Shown: piece by piece, positions 10,712 to 17,331 of the stretch
Layout of the letters: every line of letters starts with the position of its first letter
Numbering within the stretch: position 1 is the stretch's first letter
Source of the DNA: Acidithiobacillus sp.
GTDB lineage: Bacteria > Pseudomonadota > Gammaproteobacteria > Acidithiobacillales > Acidithiobacillaceae
Reading direction: 5' to 3'
Length of the DNA stretch: 64,000 bases
Assembly: GCF_023256195.1 (NCBI RefSeq)
Contig: NZ_JAGDWX010000023.1
Location: forward strand, 193,275-257,274
Program-made: the position numbers and the translations under genes
The notes under the pieces: model-generated
Seen by the model: the letters and a program-made list of their open reading frames with translations, nothing else
The model's database searches: none
Told to the model about the DNA's origin: nothing

Positions 10712-11286
10712 CGGATGGTCTCGCCCGAACGTGGGTACTGAGCCATGGCGGCACGGTTGTCGGGGGTGTTCTCTAGCCGGTGTATCTCGATGCTCACCTC
10801 GCCGATATAAAAGCCGAGAAAGAACATCCGGGTGCGATTGATCACGTGATCGGCGTCGATAAGGTACATCCAGTCGTCGGCACGGAGTTTGTAGAACTTG
10901 CCGCCCACGGGCTGACGCACCACATAGCGCCAGTGCATCGCGTAGCCGAGACTCTCGCCTTTGGCCTCGCCGACGATATCGCCAGCGCTCCCCTTGGCCG
11001 TGCCGACAAAATGACCGTGATCTTCCAACTCCAACTGCCAGAGGCGTTCCGCTGTCGTGGTCTGACCGCGGTCGTCCAGAAACAGAAAGCGTTCGCTGAG
11101 GCTGCCGCGCTCGCCCTGCCAGGTACCCAGCAGATGCATCACGAAACGATTGCGCACGCGCCCCGAGCGATCCTGAAAGATCCCCGTCGCAACACTCGGC
11201 CCATCGAAGAACTGGTCGAGGCGGAATTCCGGTGAGGAATTGCCGTAGGGGCGCAGTCTGCTGGAATAGCTCTGGGCTTCGCTCAC
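10708..11286 (-). CDS. DUF3833 family protein (copy A, no signal peptide)
   Basis: A 192-aa protein matching the DUF3833 pattern: an early F-x-G-P-x-x-A-T-G-x-F-Q-D-R-S-G block, central MHLLGTWQG, then TAKGSAGD and the ADDWMYLID motif. A second copy is encoded at 17332-17925 with the same blocks (FNGPLIATGMFQNRSG, MMGTWEG, TAEGSAGD, ADDWMYMIE). This copy has no lipoprotein signal, which is unusual because the other copy does. No biochemical role is established; the family co-occurs with Cfa-like and photolyase genes. It lies 12 nt after the membrane-protein gene and overlaps the SDR start. Confidence 0.85.
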   Translation of the reverse strand: MSEAQSYSSRLRPYGNSSPEFRLDQFFDGPSVATGIFQDRSGRVRNRFVMHLLGTWQGERGSLSERFLFLDDRGQTTTAERLWQLELEDHGHFVGTAKGSAGDIVGEAKGESLGYAMHWRYVVRQPVGGKFYKLRADDWMYLIDADHVINRTRMFFLGFYIGEVSIEIHRLENTPDNRAAMAQYPRSGETIR

Positions 11287-11298
11287 GTCGGACTCTCC

Positions 11299-11916
11299 TC
11301 AGGACTGAGTTACCACTTTGTAGCGCAAGACGGCACGCCGATGCCTCGGCAGATTGATTTTCGCGAGGACGCCGAGAGCCGCCGCCGCCGCCACGGCGAT
11401 GGCCGCGGCATTGACGCTGAAAAGCTGCGTGCCGCTTTCGTCCCGACCCAAGACGAAAAGTAACTGAAGTAGATAGGCGAAGGGAAGATAAATGGCGAGA
11501 GCGGTGACAAAAAAGCGCTCCCACTGCCGATGATTCTGCATGAGCCAGCGAAATTCCAGAACACCGGCGCCGATCAGCCAGAGGCTCGCCATGAGGAGCA
11601 GGCTCGCCAATGCAGCACCCGTGACCAGCCCCAGAAGCACGCTGGCACCGAAGGCGATGTCGGCGCTGGAACGCCAGATGAGGCCTCGAACGGCGCTCAG
11701 GGGCTGCTTTCCTGCTAGCGTGTGGCGCAGGCAAAAGAGCCCGTGGCCCAGATTGTAGCTAGCGAAGAATCCTAGGGTCAGGGGCAGCCACTGGTTTGCC
11801 CAGAGCAGGACCGCCAGGGCGTAGGTCACAAGGAAGGCCGCCCGCAAGGCAAGGAAGCTCGGGCGGCACAGGATCCAGCTCGTTGCTTGTCCGTGCCATT
11901 TTTCGGTAGACGTCAT
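11299..11916 (-). CDS. Unknown membrane protein, about six helices
   Basis: A 205-aa protein that I do not recognise. It has about six hydrophobic helices starting near residue 20, a conserved-looking HGLFCLRHTLAGKQPL loop, and a basic C terminus. The general layout recalls small HdeD/DUF308 membrane proteins, but I see no diagnostic motif. The ATG at 11916 is preceded by AGGAGG, itself directly after a terminator-like hairpin with a T-run (11934-11955). It sits between the 67-aa gene and DUF3833 copy A, all on the same strand. Confidence 0.65.
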   Translation of the reverse strand: MTSTEKWHGQATSWILCRPSFLALRAAFLVTYALAVLLWANQWLPLTLGFFASYNLGHGLFCLRHTLAGKQPLSAVRGLIWRSSADIAFGASVLLGLVTGAALASLLLMASLWLIGAGVLEFRWLMQNHRQWERFFVTALAIYLPFAYLLQLLFVLGRDESGTQLFSVNAAAIAVAAAAALGVLAKINLPRHRRAVLRYKVVTQS

Positions 11917-11931
11917 AAAGTCCTCCTGAAA

Positions 11932-11955
11932 AAAAGGGGAGCATGCGCTCCCCAA
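11932..11955 (-). terminator. Intrinsic terminator or attenuator
   Basis: On the minus strand, GGGGAGC-GCAT-GCTCCCC is followed by seven T residues, a textbook intrinsic terminator. It lies 13 nt after the stop of the 67-aa gene. It abuts the AGGAGG ribosome site of the following 205-aa gene, so transcription of the distal genes must depend on read-through or on another promoter. Confidence 0.75.
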
Positions 11956-11967
11956 AGGCCACCAGAA

Positions 11968-12171
11968 TCAACGTTTGAAAGCTTTGGTCACCGGCACTGC
12001 CGCGCTCCTCTCGGCGAGAGTCCATTGAGCAGCCCGGGATAGCGAAAGCATGAAGAGAATCAATCCGCTCATCAGCCACAGAGGCTCGGCGGGGCTGCCG
12101 ACGGCCATGAACACCAGGGCCGCCACGAACCACGCCAGGGCTTGGAGCAGATAGCTTCTGCGTATATCCAT
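11968..12171 (-). CDS. Small two-helix membrane protein (67 aa)
   Basis: A 67-aa protein with two hydrophobic helices (about residues 8-25 and 30-48) joined by a short GSPAEP loop, and a basic C terminus. The ATG at 12171 has GAGGAGG 9 nt upstream. It starts 13 nt after the hdrA-like stop, so it is probably co-transcribed. No family is recognised. The longer open frame running into hdrA is not needed. Confidence 0.6.
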   Translation of the reverse strand: MDIRRSYLLQALAWFVAALVFMAVGSPAEPLWLMSGLILFMLSLSRAAQWTLAERSAAVPVTKAFKR

Positions 12172-12184
12172 GGCGAAATCCTCC

Positions 12185-13246
12185 TCAGGCGTTGACGGCG
12201 ACGGCCGCCGACTGGTACAGATCCGCCACGGCACGGGAGCCGGCGGACTGACCCTGAGCGATGGAGTCGTCGATGGTTTCCGGGCCCGTGGCTGCGCCGC
12301 AGACGTAGATGCCCTTGCGGGTCGTCCCCTGACTGTTGGTGTACTGCTCGGCGCGGTCGATGAAGCCGTGCTTCTCCAAACCGATGCCGAAAACCTTGGC
12401 AATCTCGGGATTGAGCGCATTGGGATCCATGCCGATGGCGTGCACCACCATGTCCATGGGGATGACGATGGGACGCTTCACCAGGGTGTCCTCACCCTTG
12501 ACCAGCAGACGACCGTCCGGGGACTTGGTCACCTCGGCGATACGCGCCTTGACGAACTTGGTCTTGTACTCTTCCTGGCTCTTCCAATAGAACTTGTCTT
12601 CGTAGAGCCCAAAGGTGCGGATGTCCATGTAGTAGATGAACACATCGGTGCTCGGCGACAGCTCCTTGATCTCCATGGCGAGGTTGGTGGAGACGGTGCA
12701 GCAGATCTTGGAGCACCACTCACGCCCGATCTGCCGGTCCCGCGAACCCACACAGAGGAGGATGGCCACCCGCTCGGGGACGCGCCCATCCGAGGGACAG
12801 CGAATCTGCCCGGCACCCACCATCTGCTCCATCTGTGTGGTGGTGAGCACGTCCTCGTAGGTACCGAAGCCCCACTCCGGCTTATTGATGGAATCGAAGT
12901 GGGTGAAACCCGTGGCCAGCACGATGCTGCCCGCCTCCACCTGCTGCCCGTTGCTCAGGTGCGCCGTGAAGTTGCCGGCCTCACCGTCCAGCTGCGTCAC
13001 CTTGGTGGACTTGTGGATGCTGACGTTACCATTGCCATCCACGCGGCTGACCATGCGGCCGATGGCATCCTTGGCCCATTCTCCAGAGGGCACCAGCTTG
13101 GCGTAACCGGAAATGATGGGCGCGCCACCGAGGACGTCCTCTTTCTCGACGATGACCGCCCTCTTGCCCATGGCCGCCACCGTAGCCGCCGCCGACAGGC
13201 CCGCCGGGCCCGCACCTACTACCAGAACCGTGTCTTGATGTGCCAT
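12185..13246 (-). CDS. hdrA: HdrA-like FAD/Fe-S oxidoreductase (sHdr type), orphan
   Basis: A 353-aa flavoprotein of the heterodisulfide-reductase subunit A family, the short form of the sulfur-oxidising sHdr complex. The dinucleotide motif GAGPAG lies near residue 10 and GGAPIISG near 39. The iron-sulfur signature Cys165...Cys178-S-K-I-Cys182-Cys183 is intact, and the closing FAD motif is CGAATGPETI. In sHdr systems HdrA works with HdrB and HdrC, but neither is nearby. The ATG at 13246 has CGGAGGAA upstream; the longer frame crosses the promoter. It is the first gene after the MerR regulator, with its own promoter and adjacent operator. Function without HdrBC is unknown. Confidence 0.85.
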   Translation of the reverse strand: MAHQDTVLVVGAGPAGLSAAATVAAMGKRAVIVEKEDVLGGAPIISGYAKLVPSGEWAKDAIGRMVSRVDGNGNVSIHKSTKVTQLDGEAGNFTAHLSNGQQVEAGSIVLATGFTHFDSINKPEWGFGTYEDVLTTTQMEQMVGAGQIRCPSDGRVPERVAILLCVGSRDRQIGREWCSKICCTVSTNLAMEIKELSPSTDVFIYYMDIRTFGLYEDKFYWKSQEEYKTKFVKARIAEVTKSPDGRLLVKGEDTLVKRPIVIPMDMVVHAIGMDPNALNPEIAKVFGIGLEKHGFIDRAEQYTNSQGTTRKGIYVCGAATGPETIDDSIAQGQSAGSRAVADLYQSAAVAVNA

Positions 13247-13276
13247 GAAGAGTTCCTCCGTTTCCGTCACAAGGAA

Positions 13277-13321
13277 AGTGTAGGACTCCTCCGGGACAGT
13301 GTCAATGGTATGTACTATACA
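13277..13321 (-). promoter_or_regulatory. hdrA-operon promoter with TGTA-N3-TACA operator
   Basis: On the minus strand, TTGACA (13305-13300), a 17-bp spacer and TACACT (13282-13277) form a strong sigma70-type promoter ending about 30 nt before the hdrA ATG. Just upstream of the -35 lies TGTATAGTACA (13311-13321), a palindrome with a 3-bp centre. The same 11-mer occurs at 23170-23180 in the photolyase/FAD-oxidoreductase control region, which suggests one regulator for both. Confidence 0.75.
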
Positions 13322-13329
13322 AAATGCGG

Positions 13330-14274
13330 TCAGCTCAGATTGCCTGGATTCCAATGCTCGACCGCGCCCAGCAGGTCCTGGAGCCGAGAAAAACAGGGGC
13401 CTGGATACTCCTCCTTGAGTTCGGTGGCGCCGCTGCCGCTGAGCCAGAGACTGATACTGGGCGGGATATTGTCCTGTATCTGTTTAATCCATTGCCGACT
13501 GTCGCCATTCACCGAGGCGGCGGATATGGCCAACTGCAGCACGTGGACAGGACAGTGCCGCAGACAGGGAAGAATGTCCTCCAGCGGCGGCTCAGGGCCG
13601 AGGAACAGCACGTCCACGCCCTTGCCCAGCAGCAGGACGCGCGTCATCTGTACTTCCAAGGGGCGGCCTTCCCCAGGGAGGCTCATGAGCAGGATCCGCA
13701 GGCTGTCGTCTGGCGCGGGCGGGATCTGCGCTGCGGCCAGTTCCAGAGTCTCCAGAAGGAGTTCCTGGGCGGCCCGCTCGGCAAAGGTGGGCAGGCTCTG
13801 GTCCAGGCGGCTGCGTGCCATGCGAAGCAGCAACGGCGCTGCCAACTCCATGACCCAATTCTGGGCGCCATCCCGAGCCAGCTCCTGGCGCAAGAGGTGA
13901 CGCAGGCTACGCAGATCGATGTCCGTGAGAGCCTTCCAGGCCTTGTCCAAGGCTGGATTGGCACGCGGGCTGATAGCGGCTGGGGAGGGAATTTCACGCA
14001 ACAGGCGCTCCAGCCGCTGCGGCTCTGCCCCCACCACGAAACCGGGACGGTAGCCAGCGTTGAGTAGACGGTTGATGTCGTGCAGGCGCTGGATCTGACT
14101 GCGGCTGTACAGGCGGTTGCCGGCGGCATCCCGGGTCGGCACCGGAAAGCCGTAGCGCCGTTCCCACATGCGTAGCAGTTCCTTGGAGATGCCCGTCTCC
14201 TGCTCCACCACGCTGATGGGGAACTGGGGCTGTTCTTCCAGGGGGACGGATTTCGGTGTATTCGTTTTGTCCAA
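13330..14274 (-). CDS. MerR-family regulator with degenerate B12-binding domain (LitR/CarH-like)
   Basis: A 314-aa regulator. The N-terminal MerR helix-turn-helix (about 18-85) has the CarH/LitR hallmark LRMWERRYGFP and the wing NRLYS. A helical bundle and a C-terminal Rossmann-like domain follow, as in CarH. The B12 signature E-x-H-x-x-G is replaced by E202-G-R204-P-L-E207, and the helical-bundle E-H pair reads E166-R167, so the B12 contacts appear lost. This parallels B12-independent LitR proteins (class II) that use a separate photoreceptor. The start is a TTG at 14274 with AAGG upstream. It is divergent from the pyp operon. Confidence 0.85.
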   Translation of the reverse strand: MDKTNTPKSVPLEEQPQFPISVVEQETGISKELLRMWERRYGFPVPTRDAAGNRLYSRSQIQRLHDINRLLNAGYRPGFVVGAEPQRLERLLREIPSPAAISPRANPALDKAWKALTDIDLRSLRHLLRQELARDGAQNWVMELAAPLLLRMARSRLDQSLPTFAERAAQELLLETLELAAAQIPPAPDDSLRILLMSLPGEGRPLEVQMTRVLLLGKGVDVLFLGPEPPLEDILPCLRHCPVHVLQLAISAASVNGDSRQWIKQIQDNIPPSISLWLSGSGATELKEEYPGPCFSRLQDLLGAVEHWNPGNLS

Positions 14275-14349
14275 GACGATACCTTGACATTGCGTGTGGG
14301 CGGGTTACCCTTCGCTCATGATCCCCATTGTACCGAAGCTTGGACAAAA
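14265..14349. promoter_or_regulatory. Divergent merR/pyp control region with inverted 11-mers
   Basis: The 11-mer CTTGGACAAAA occurs at 14339-14349 on the plus strand and, inverted, at 14265-14275 over the regulator start codon. A looser palindrome, TTGTACC-GAAGCTT-GGACAA, spans 14329-14347. I see no confident -35/-10 pair for either direction. These repeats could be autoregulatory operators but differ from the TGTATAGTACA sites. Confidence 0.35.
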
Positions 14350-14419
14350 ATGGCACAACCCGATCTGAGAGCTGGCACTTCGGTCTTGGTCTGCTCGTGC
14401 GAGTGATGAGCCTGTGTCC

Positions 14420-14818
14420 ATGAAAAGCTTTGTTCCACAAGCCATAATGGAGCATCTGGACAGTCTGAACCAGAGCCTGGCCGATCAGCAGAGCTTCGGT
14501 ATCATCGGCTTGGACGTCCAGGCCATAGTACGAATCTTCAACAAGGCGGAAGAGCGCCTCAGCGGATTGCCCGCCAGCGAGGTGCTGAATCGATCCTTTT
14601 TCGATGAAGTGGCGCCTTGTACCGCCAGCCGCCTTTTTCGGGGACGTTTTCGCGCAGGTCTGGAGCGCGGCAGTCTCGATGAGCATTTTTTTTACACCTT
14701 CACCTATCGAATCCGACCCGTTTCGGCCCACATCCACATGCTGTACCGGCCAGCCCAGAGCCCTTTGGTCTTTCTTTTCGTCGACCGTGTCATACCCTTG
14801 TTCGAGGATCTCGGATGA
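14420..14818 (+). CDS. pyp: Photoactive yellow protein (PYP) homologue
   Basis: A 132-aa PAS-fold protein resembling Halorhodospira PYP along its length: an early FGIIGLD block, FNKAEERLSG, SFFDEVAPCT and a C-terminal FLFVDRV strand. Cys67 in VAPCT corresponds to the chromophore thioester Cys69. Glu44 corresponds to Glu46, Phe40 to Tyr42 and Ser48 to Thr50. The Arg52 position is Leu50 and the Met100 position is Ile, so photocycle speed and colour may differ. The ATG at 14420 is chosen; a GTG at 14414 would add two residues. It is divergent from the LitR-like gene and overlaps the next gene by ATGA. It should need p-coumaroyl-CoA for its chromophore. Photoactivity is inferred. Confidence 0.88.
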   Translation: MKSFVPQAIMEHLDSLNQSLADQQSFGIIGLDVQAIVRIFNKAEERLSGLPASEVLNRSFFDEVAPCTASRLFRGRFRAGLERGSLDEHFFYTFTYRIRPVSAHIHMLYRPAQSPLVFLFVDRVIPLFEDLG

Positions 14819-15150
14819 ACGCTGCCTTGGAAGTATCCGGTACCAAGCTCGACGATTTTCTGGATTGGGTGGAGATCCTGCGCGCCCAGAACTTCCACAC
14901 CGAAGATCTGGAGACGGAGCAGCAATTCCTGGCCTACCTGGTTCTGCGCGGTGTCTGGCACCTGCTGAACAACGCCTATCAGGGCGATGGCCGGGGGTTT
15001 TTAACCGTCGAGCAGACTCGTGGCCTGCAGGAGGTAGACGCGCAGATTGCCGAGCTGGAGCGGCAGCTGCCGCCCGGAGCGGTCACAGAGGTGCGAAGCT
15101 GCATCGCGCGACTGCTGCGCCTAGTGGACGAGCATGAGCACAGCGACTAG
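14815..15150 (+). CDS. Unknown 111-aa protein in pyp operon
   Basis: An acidic, mostly helical 111-aa protein without a recognised family. It has an aromatic segment FLDWVEILRAQNFHTEDLE, a WHLLNNAYQGDG segment, and a C-terminal heptad-like helix ending in acidic and His residues. No signal peptide or membrane helix is present. Its ATG overlaps the pyp stop (ATGA) and its end overlaps the ligase start by 17 nt, so it is translated within the pyp operon. It could be a partner of PYP or of the ligase; that is inference from position only. Confidence 0.7.
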   Translation: MNAALEVSGTKLDDFLDWVEILRAQNFHTEDLETEQQFLAYLVLRGVWHLLNNAYQGDGRGFLTVEQTRGLQEVDAQIAELERQLPPGAVTEVRSCIARLLRLVDEHEHSD

Positions 15151-16543
15151 GCAAGCGCTCCTGCAGAGCCTCGAAGCGGGTCTGCATTCGGGCTTCGCCA
15201 TGGAGTGGCAGGCCCCCGATCCCGCTGCGGGGATTCGCATTTGGCCCGGTCCGGCACTCTGGGCCTGGGCTCGGCGCCTGGCCAGCGCATGGCGGCGACC
15301 GTCCCTGCCCCAACGCCCGCGGGTGGCGGTACAGGTGCCCAATAGCCCCTTCTACCTGGCCGCCATGATCGCCACCTGGATGCTGGACGGTATTTTCTGC
15401 CCGCTGCCGGCCTGGCGCGGCGAACAGACGGCCATCGCCTTGGACGCACTGCGGCCCGATCTCTTCCTGAGGCATGCGGGCGGGAGCCTGGAACTGCAGC
15501 GCGGGGAGCGCGCCGATAGGGCAATTGCCGACCCCGCTGATCTGGCCCTGATGCTGTGGACCTCTGCCAGCCTGCACGCACCGCGCGTCTTCGGTCTCAG
15601 TCACGCCGCGCTGGGCTGGCAACTCCACAGCCACCTGCCTTTGCTCGCGCTGCAGCGTGACAGCCTCGTCCGCAATTGTCTGCCTTGGACCCACGTCTTT
15701 GCCGGAGTCCTGGAACTGCTGCCGACCCTTGCCAGTGGCGCGAGCCTGCGGGTGGCCCCCCTGGCCAGTTTTCGTCAGGAGTCCTTCACCCACCTCTTCG
15801 TCGTACCGCGAGTGGCAGCACTGCTCCAGGATAGCCAGATCCGCGCCTTGGCTGGCGGTATCGTCGGGGGAGCTCCCATTGCCGCCGAGCTGGCAGAGCG
15901 TTTGCGCGGCAGCGCCCTGCGCGTGGGCTACGGACAGACGGAGGCGGGTCCGGGAATCTGTCTTGGAGATCCGGGAGACTTTCGTCCGGCCTTCCTTGGA
16001 CGAAGCCTGGTGGAGGCGGAACAGCGTGGGGGGACGCTGCACTATCGTTCACCCGGTCAGGCTCTGGGAGAATGGCGTGCCGGCCGTTGGCAGCCGATCC
16101 AGCACGACGGCTGGGTGGACAGTGGCGACCGCGTGCGGTGCGACGATGATGGCGGTTGGTACTGGTTGGGACGGCGTGATGCGCGTTTCGTCCTGGCCGA
16201 TGGCCGCAACGTCGAGCCAGAGCTCGAGGAGTTGCGTCTGCTGGGGCAGTATCCTGAGCTCGCCACACTGGTGCTGGGTGGCCCTGGCGCCCGCCACTCC
16301 CTGGCTCTGGCGAGGTTGCAGCCAGACCTTACGGCGCAGGGGGAGGCATCCTTGCGACGACGCTGGCACGAGCCCTACCCGCTGCGCATTGCCAGCGACG
16401 GTTTTTGGGATGCTTACCTGGGTCCCAGCGGTAAAGTTCAGCGCGGTAAACTCTACGCGCGTTGGCAGGGGATCGTCCGGGGCGACCGAGATGTGTGCAC
16501 AGGTCATGGAAATTACGCGGCACTGGAAGAGGGTCGAGCATGA
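15134..16543 (+). CDS. AMP-forming acyl/aryl-CoA ligase-like protein (possible p-coumarate ligase)
   Basis: A 469-aa member of the adenylate-forming ANL superfamily. Later motifs are intact: GYGQTEAG (A3/A5 type), DSGDRV, the hinge GRRDARFVLADGR followed by a P-E-L-E core, and the C-terminal catalytic Lys in GPSGKVQRGK. The usual phosphate-binding TSGTTGxPKG is degenerate here (WTSASLHAPRV), so activity is uncertain. PYP chromophore loading needs a p-coumarate:CoA ligase, commonly encoded beside pyp, which makes that role attractive. An acyl-ACP synthetase is the alternative. No tyrosine ammonia-lyase is present in the window. It overlaps both neighbours. Confidence 0.75.
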   Translation: MSTATRQALLQSLEAGLHSGFAMEWQAPDPAAGIRIWPGPALWAWARRLASAWRRPSLPQRPRVAVQVPNSPFYLAAMIATWMLDGIFCPLPAWRGEQTAIALDALRPDLFLRHAGGSLELQRGERADRAIADPADLALMLWTSASLHAPRVFGLSHAALGWQLHSHLPLLALQRDSLVRNCLPWTHVFAGVLELLPTLASGASLRVAPLASFRQESFTHLFVVPRVAALLQDSQIRALAGGIVGGAPIAAELAERLRGSALRVGYGQTEAGPGICLGDPGDFRPAFLGRSLVEAEQRGGTLHYRSPGQALGEWRAGRWQPIQHDGWVDSGDRVRCDDDGGWYWLGRRDARFVLADGRNVEPELEELRLLGQYPELATLVLGGPGARHSLALARLQPDLTAQGEASLRRRWHEPYPLRIASDGFWDAYLGPSGKVQRGKLYARWQGIVRGDRDVCTGHGNYAALEEGRA

Positions 16544-17283
16544 ACAAAGGCAAGCTGTTGATCACGGGCGCCAGCGGCGCATTGGCGCAAGTCTGTATAC
16601 CCATGGCCCAGGCTCAGGGCTGGGAGGTTCTGGCCGTGAGTCGCGCAGTCCAGCCGACCACGGCGACGATGGACACGCGCTGGTGGCGTGCCGATGTGTC
16701 GCAGATGGATGAGGTGGATGGCCTCTTCAAGGCCCTGCAGGGCGAAGACGCCGTCCCCGACGCCCTCCTGCACCTGGCCGGTTCCTTTCTCTTGGCGGGC
16801 CTTGGTCAAACCTCGGAACTGCAGTATCGGCAGTGCCTGAGCGCCAATCTGGATTCGGCCTTCTTTACCTTGCGCGCCTTCGTCGCCGCTCGTCGCAGGG
16901 CCGGCGGTGGGGGTGCTGCAGTTTTTGTGTCTTCGGTTGTGGCCGAGATCGGGGTGGCCTTTCACGAGGCGGTGGCAGCGGCCAAGGGGGGCCTGGAAGC
17001 CATGGTTCGGGCAGCCGCCGCGACTCACGCCCGCGACGGTATCCGTATCAATGCCGTTGCATCCGGGCTCATGGACAGCCGGGCGGCGGCGCACCTGCTG
17101 CGCAACCCGCAATCGCGGGAGTTGGCAGCCAAACAGTATCCCTTGGGTGGCCTGATCCCGCCGGAGCAGGTAGCGCGCATGTTGCTGACGCTGGTCGATC
17201 CGGACAATGGCCAAATTACCGGCCAGATCCTCCCCGTCGATGGCGGTTTCACCGCCATCCGCCCGCTGGTTACTGGAAGCTGA
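16540..17283 (+). CDS. SDR-fold protein lacking the catalytic tyrosine
   Basis: A 247-aa protein with a classical SDR scaffold: ITGASGAL at the N terminus, HLAGSF, SANLDSAFFTLRA, FVSSVVAE, and a C-terminal VDGGF typical of FabG-like enzymes. The active-site Tyr-x3-Lys is changed: the segment reads AVAAAKGG, so the Tyr position is Val while the Lys remains. The third Gly of the cofactor motif is Ala. It may be catalytically dead or specialised. The start ATG overlaps the ligase stop (ATGA). It is the last gene of the pyp operon, ending at a hairpin between convergent operons. Confidence 0.8.
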   Translation: MNKGKLLITGASGALAQVCIPMAQAQGWEVLAVSRAVQPTTATMDTRWWRADVSQMDEVDGLFKALQGEDAVPDALLHLAGSFLLAGLGQTSELQYRQCLSANLDSAFFTLRAFVAARRRAGGGGAAVFVSSVVAEIGVAFHEAVAAAKGGLEAMVRAAAATHARDGIRINAVASGLMDSRAAAHLLRNPQSRELAAKQYPLGGLIPPEQVARMLLTLVDPDNGQITGQILPVDGGFTAIRPLVTGS

Positions 17284-17296
17284 GACCGAAGGAGCC

Positions 17297-17330
17297 GGAG
17301 CCCCCGTCCGCGTATTCGGGGGGGCGCTCC
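17297..17330. terminator. Bidirectional terminator between convergent operons
   Basis: GGAGC-CCCCG and CGGGG-GGCGCTCC form a GC-rich hairpin with a loop of about 10 nt. It lies between the stop of the pyp-operon SDR (17283) and the stop of the DUF3833 lipoprotein gene (17332). On the plus strand it is followed by GTTATTTCT. Confidence 0.6.
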
Positions 17331-17331
17331 G

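Noticed and set aside
12170..13900. Long plus-strand open frame of 576 codons
   Set aside because: It is antisense to hdrA and the LitR-like gene, whose minus-strand products have clear domains; high GC explains the open frame.
14420..14818. Generic PAS or LOV domain
   Set aside because: The VAPCT chromophore site, FNKAEE segment and overall 125-residue register fit PYP, while the LOV flavin motif GRNCRFLQ is absent.
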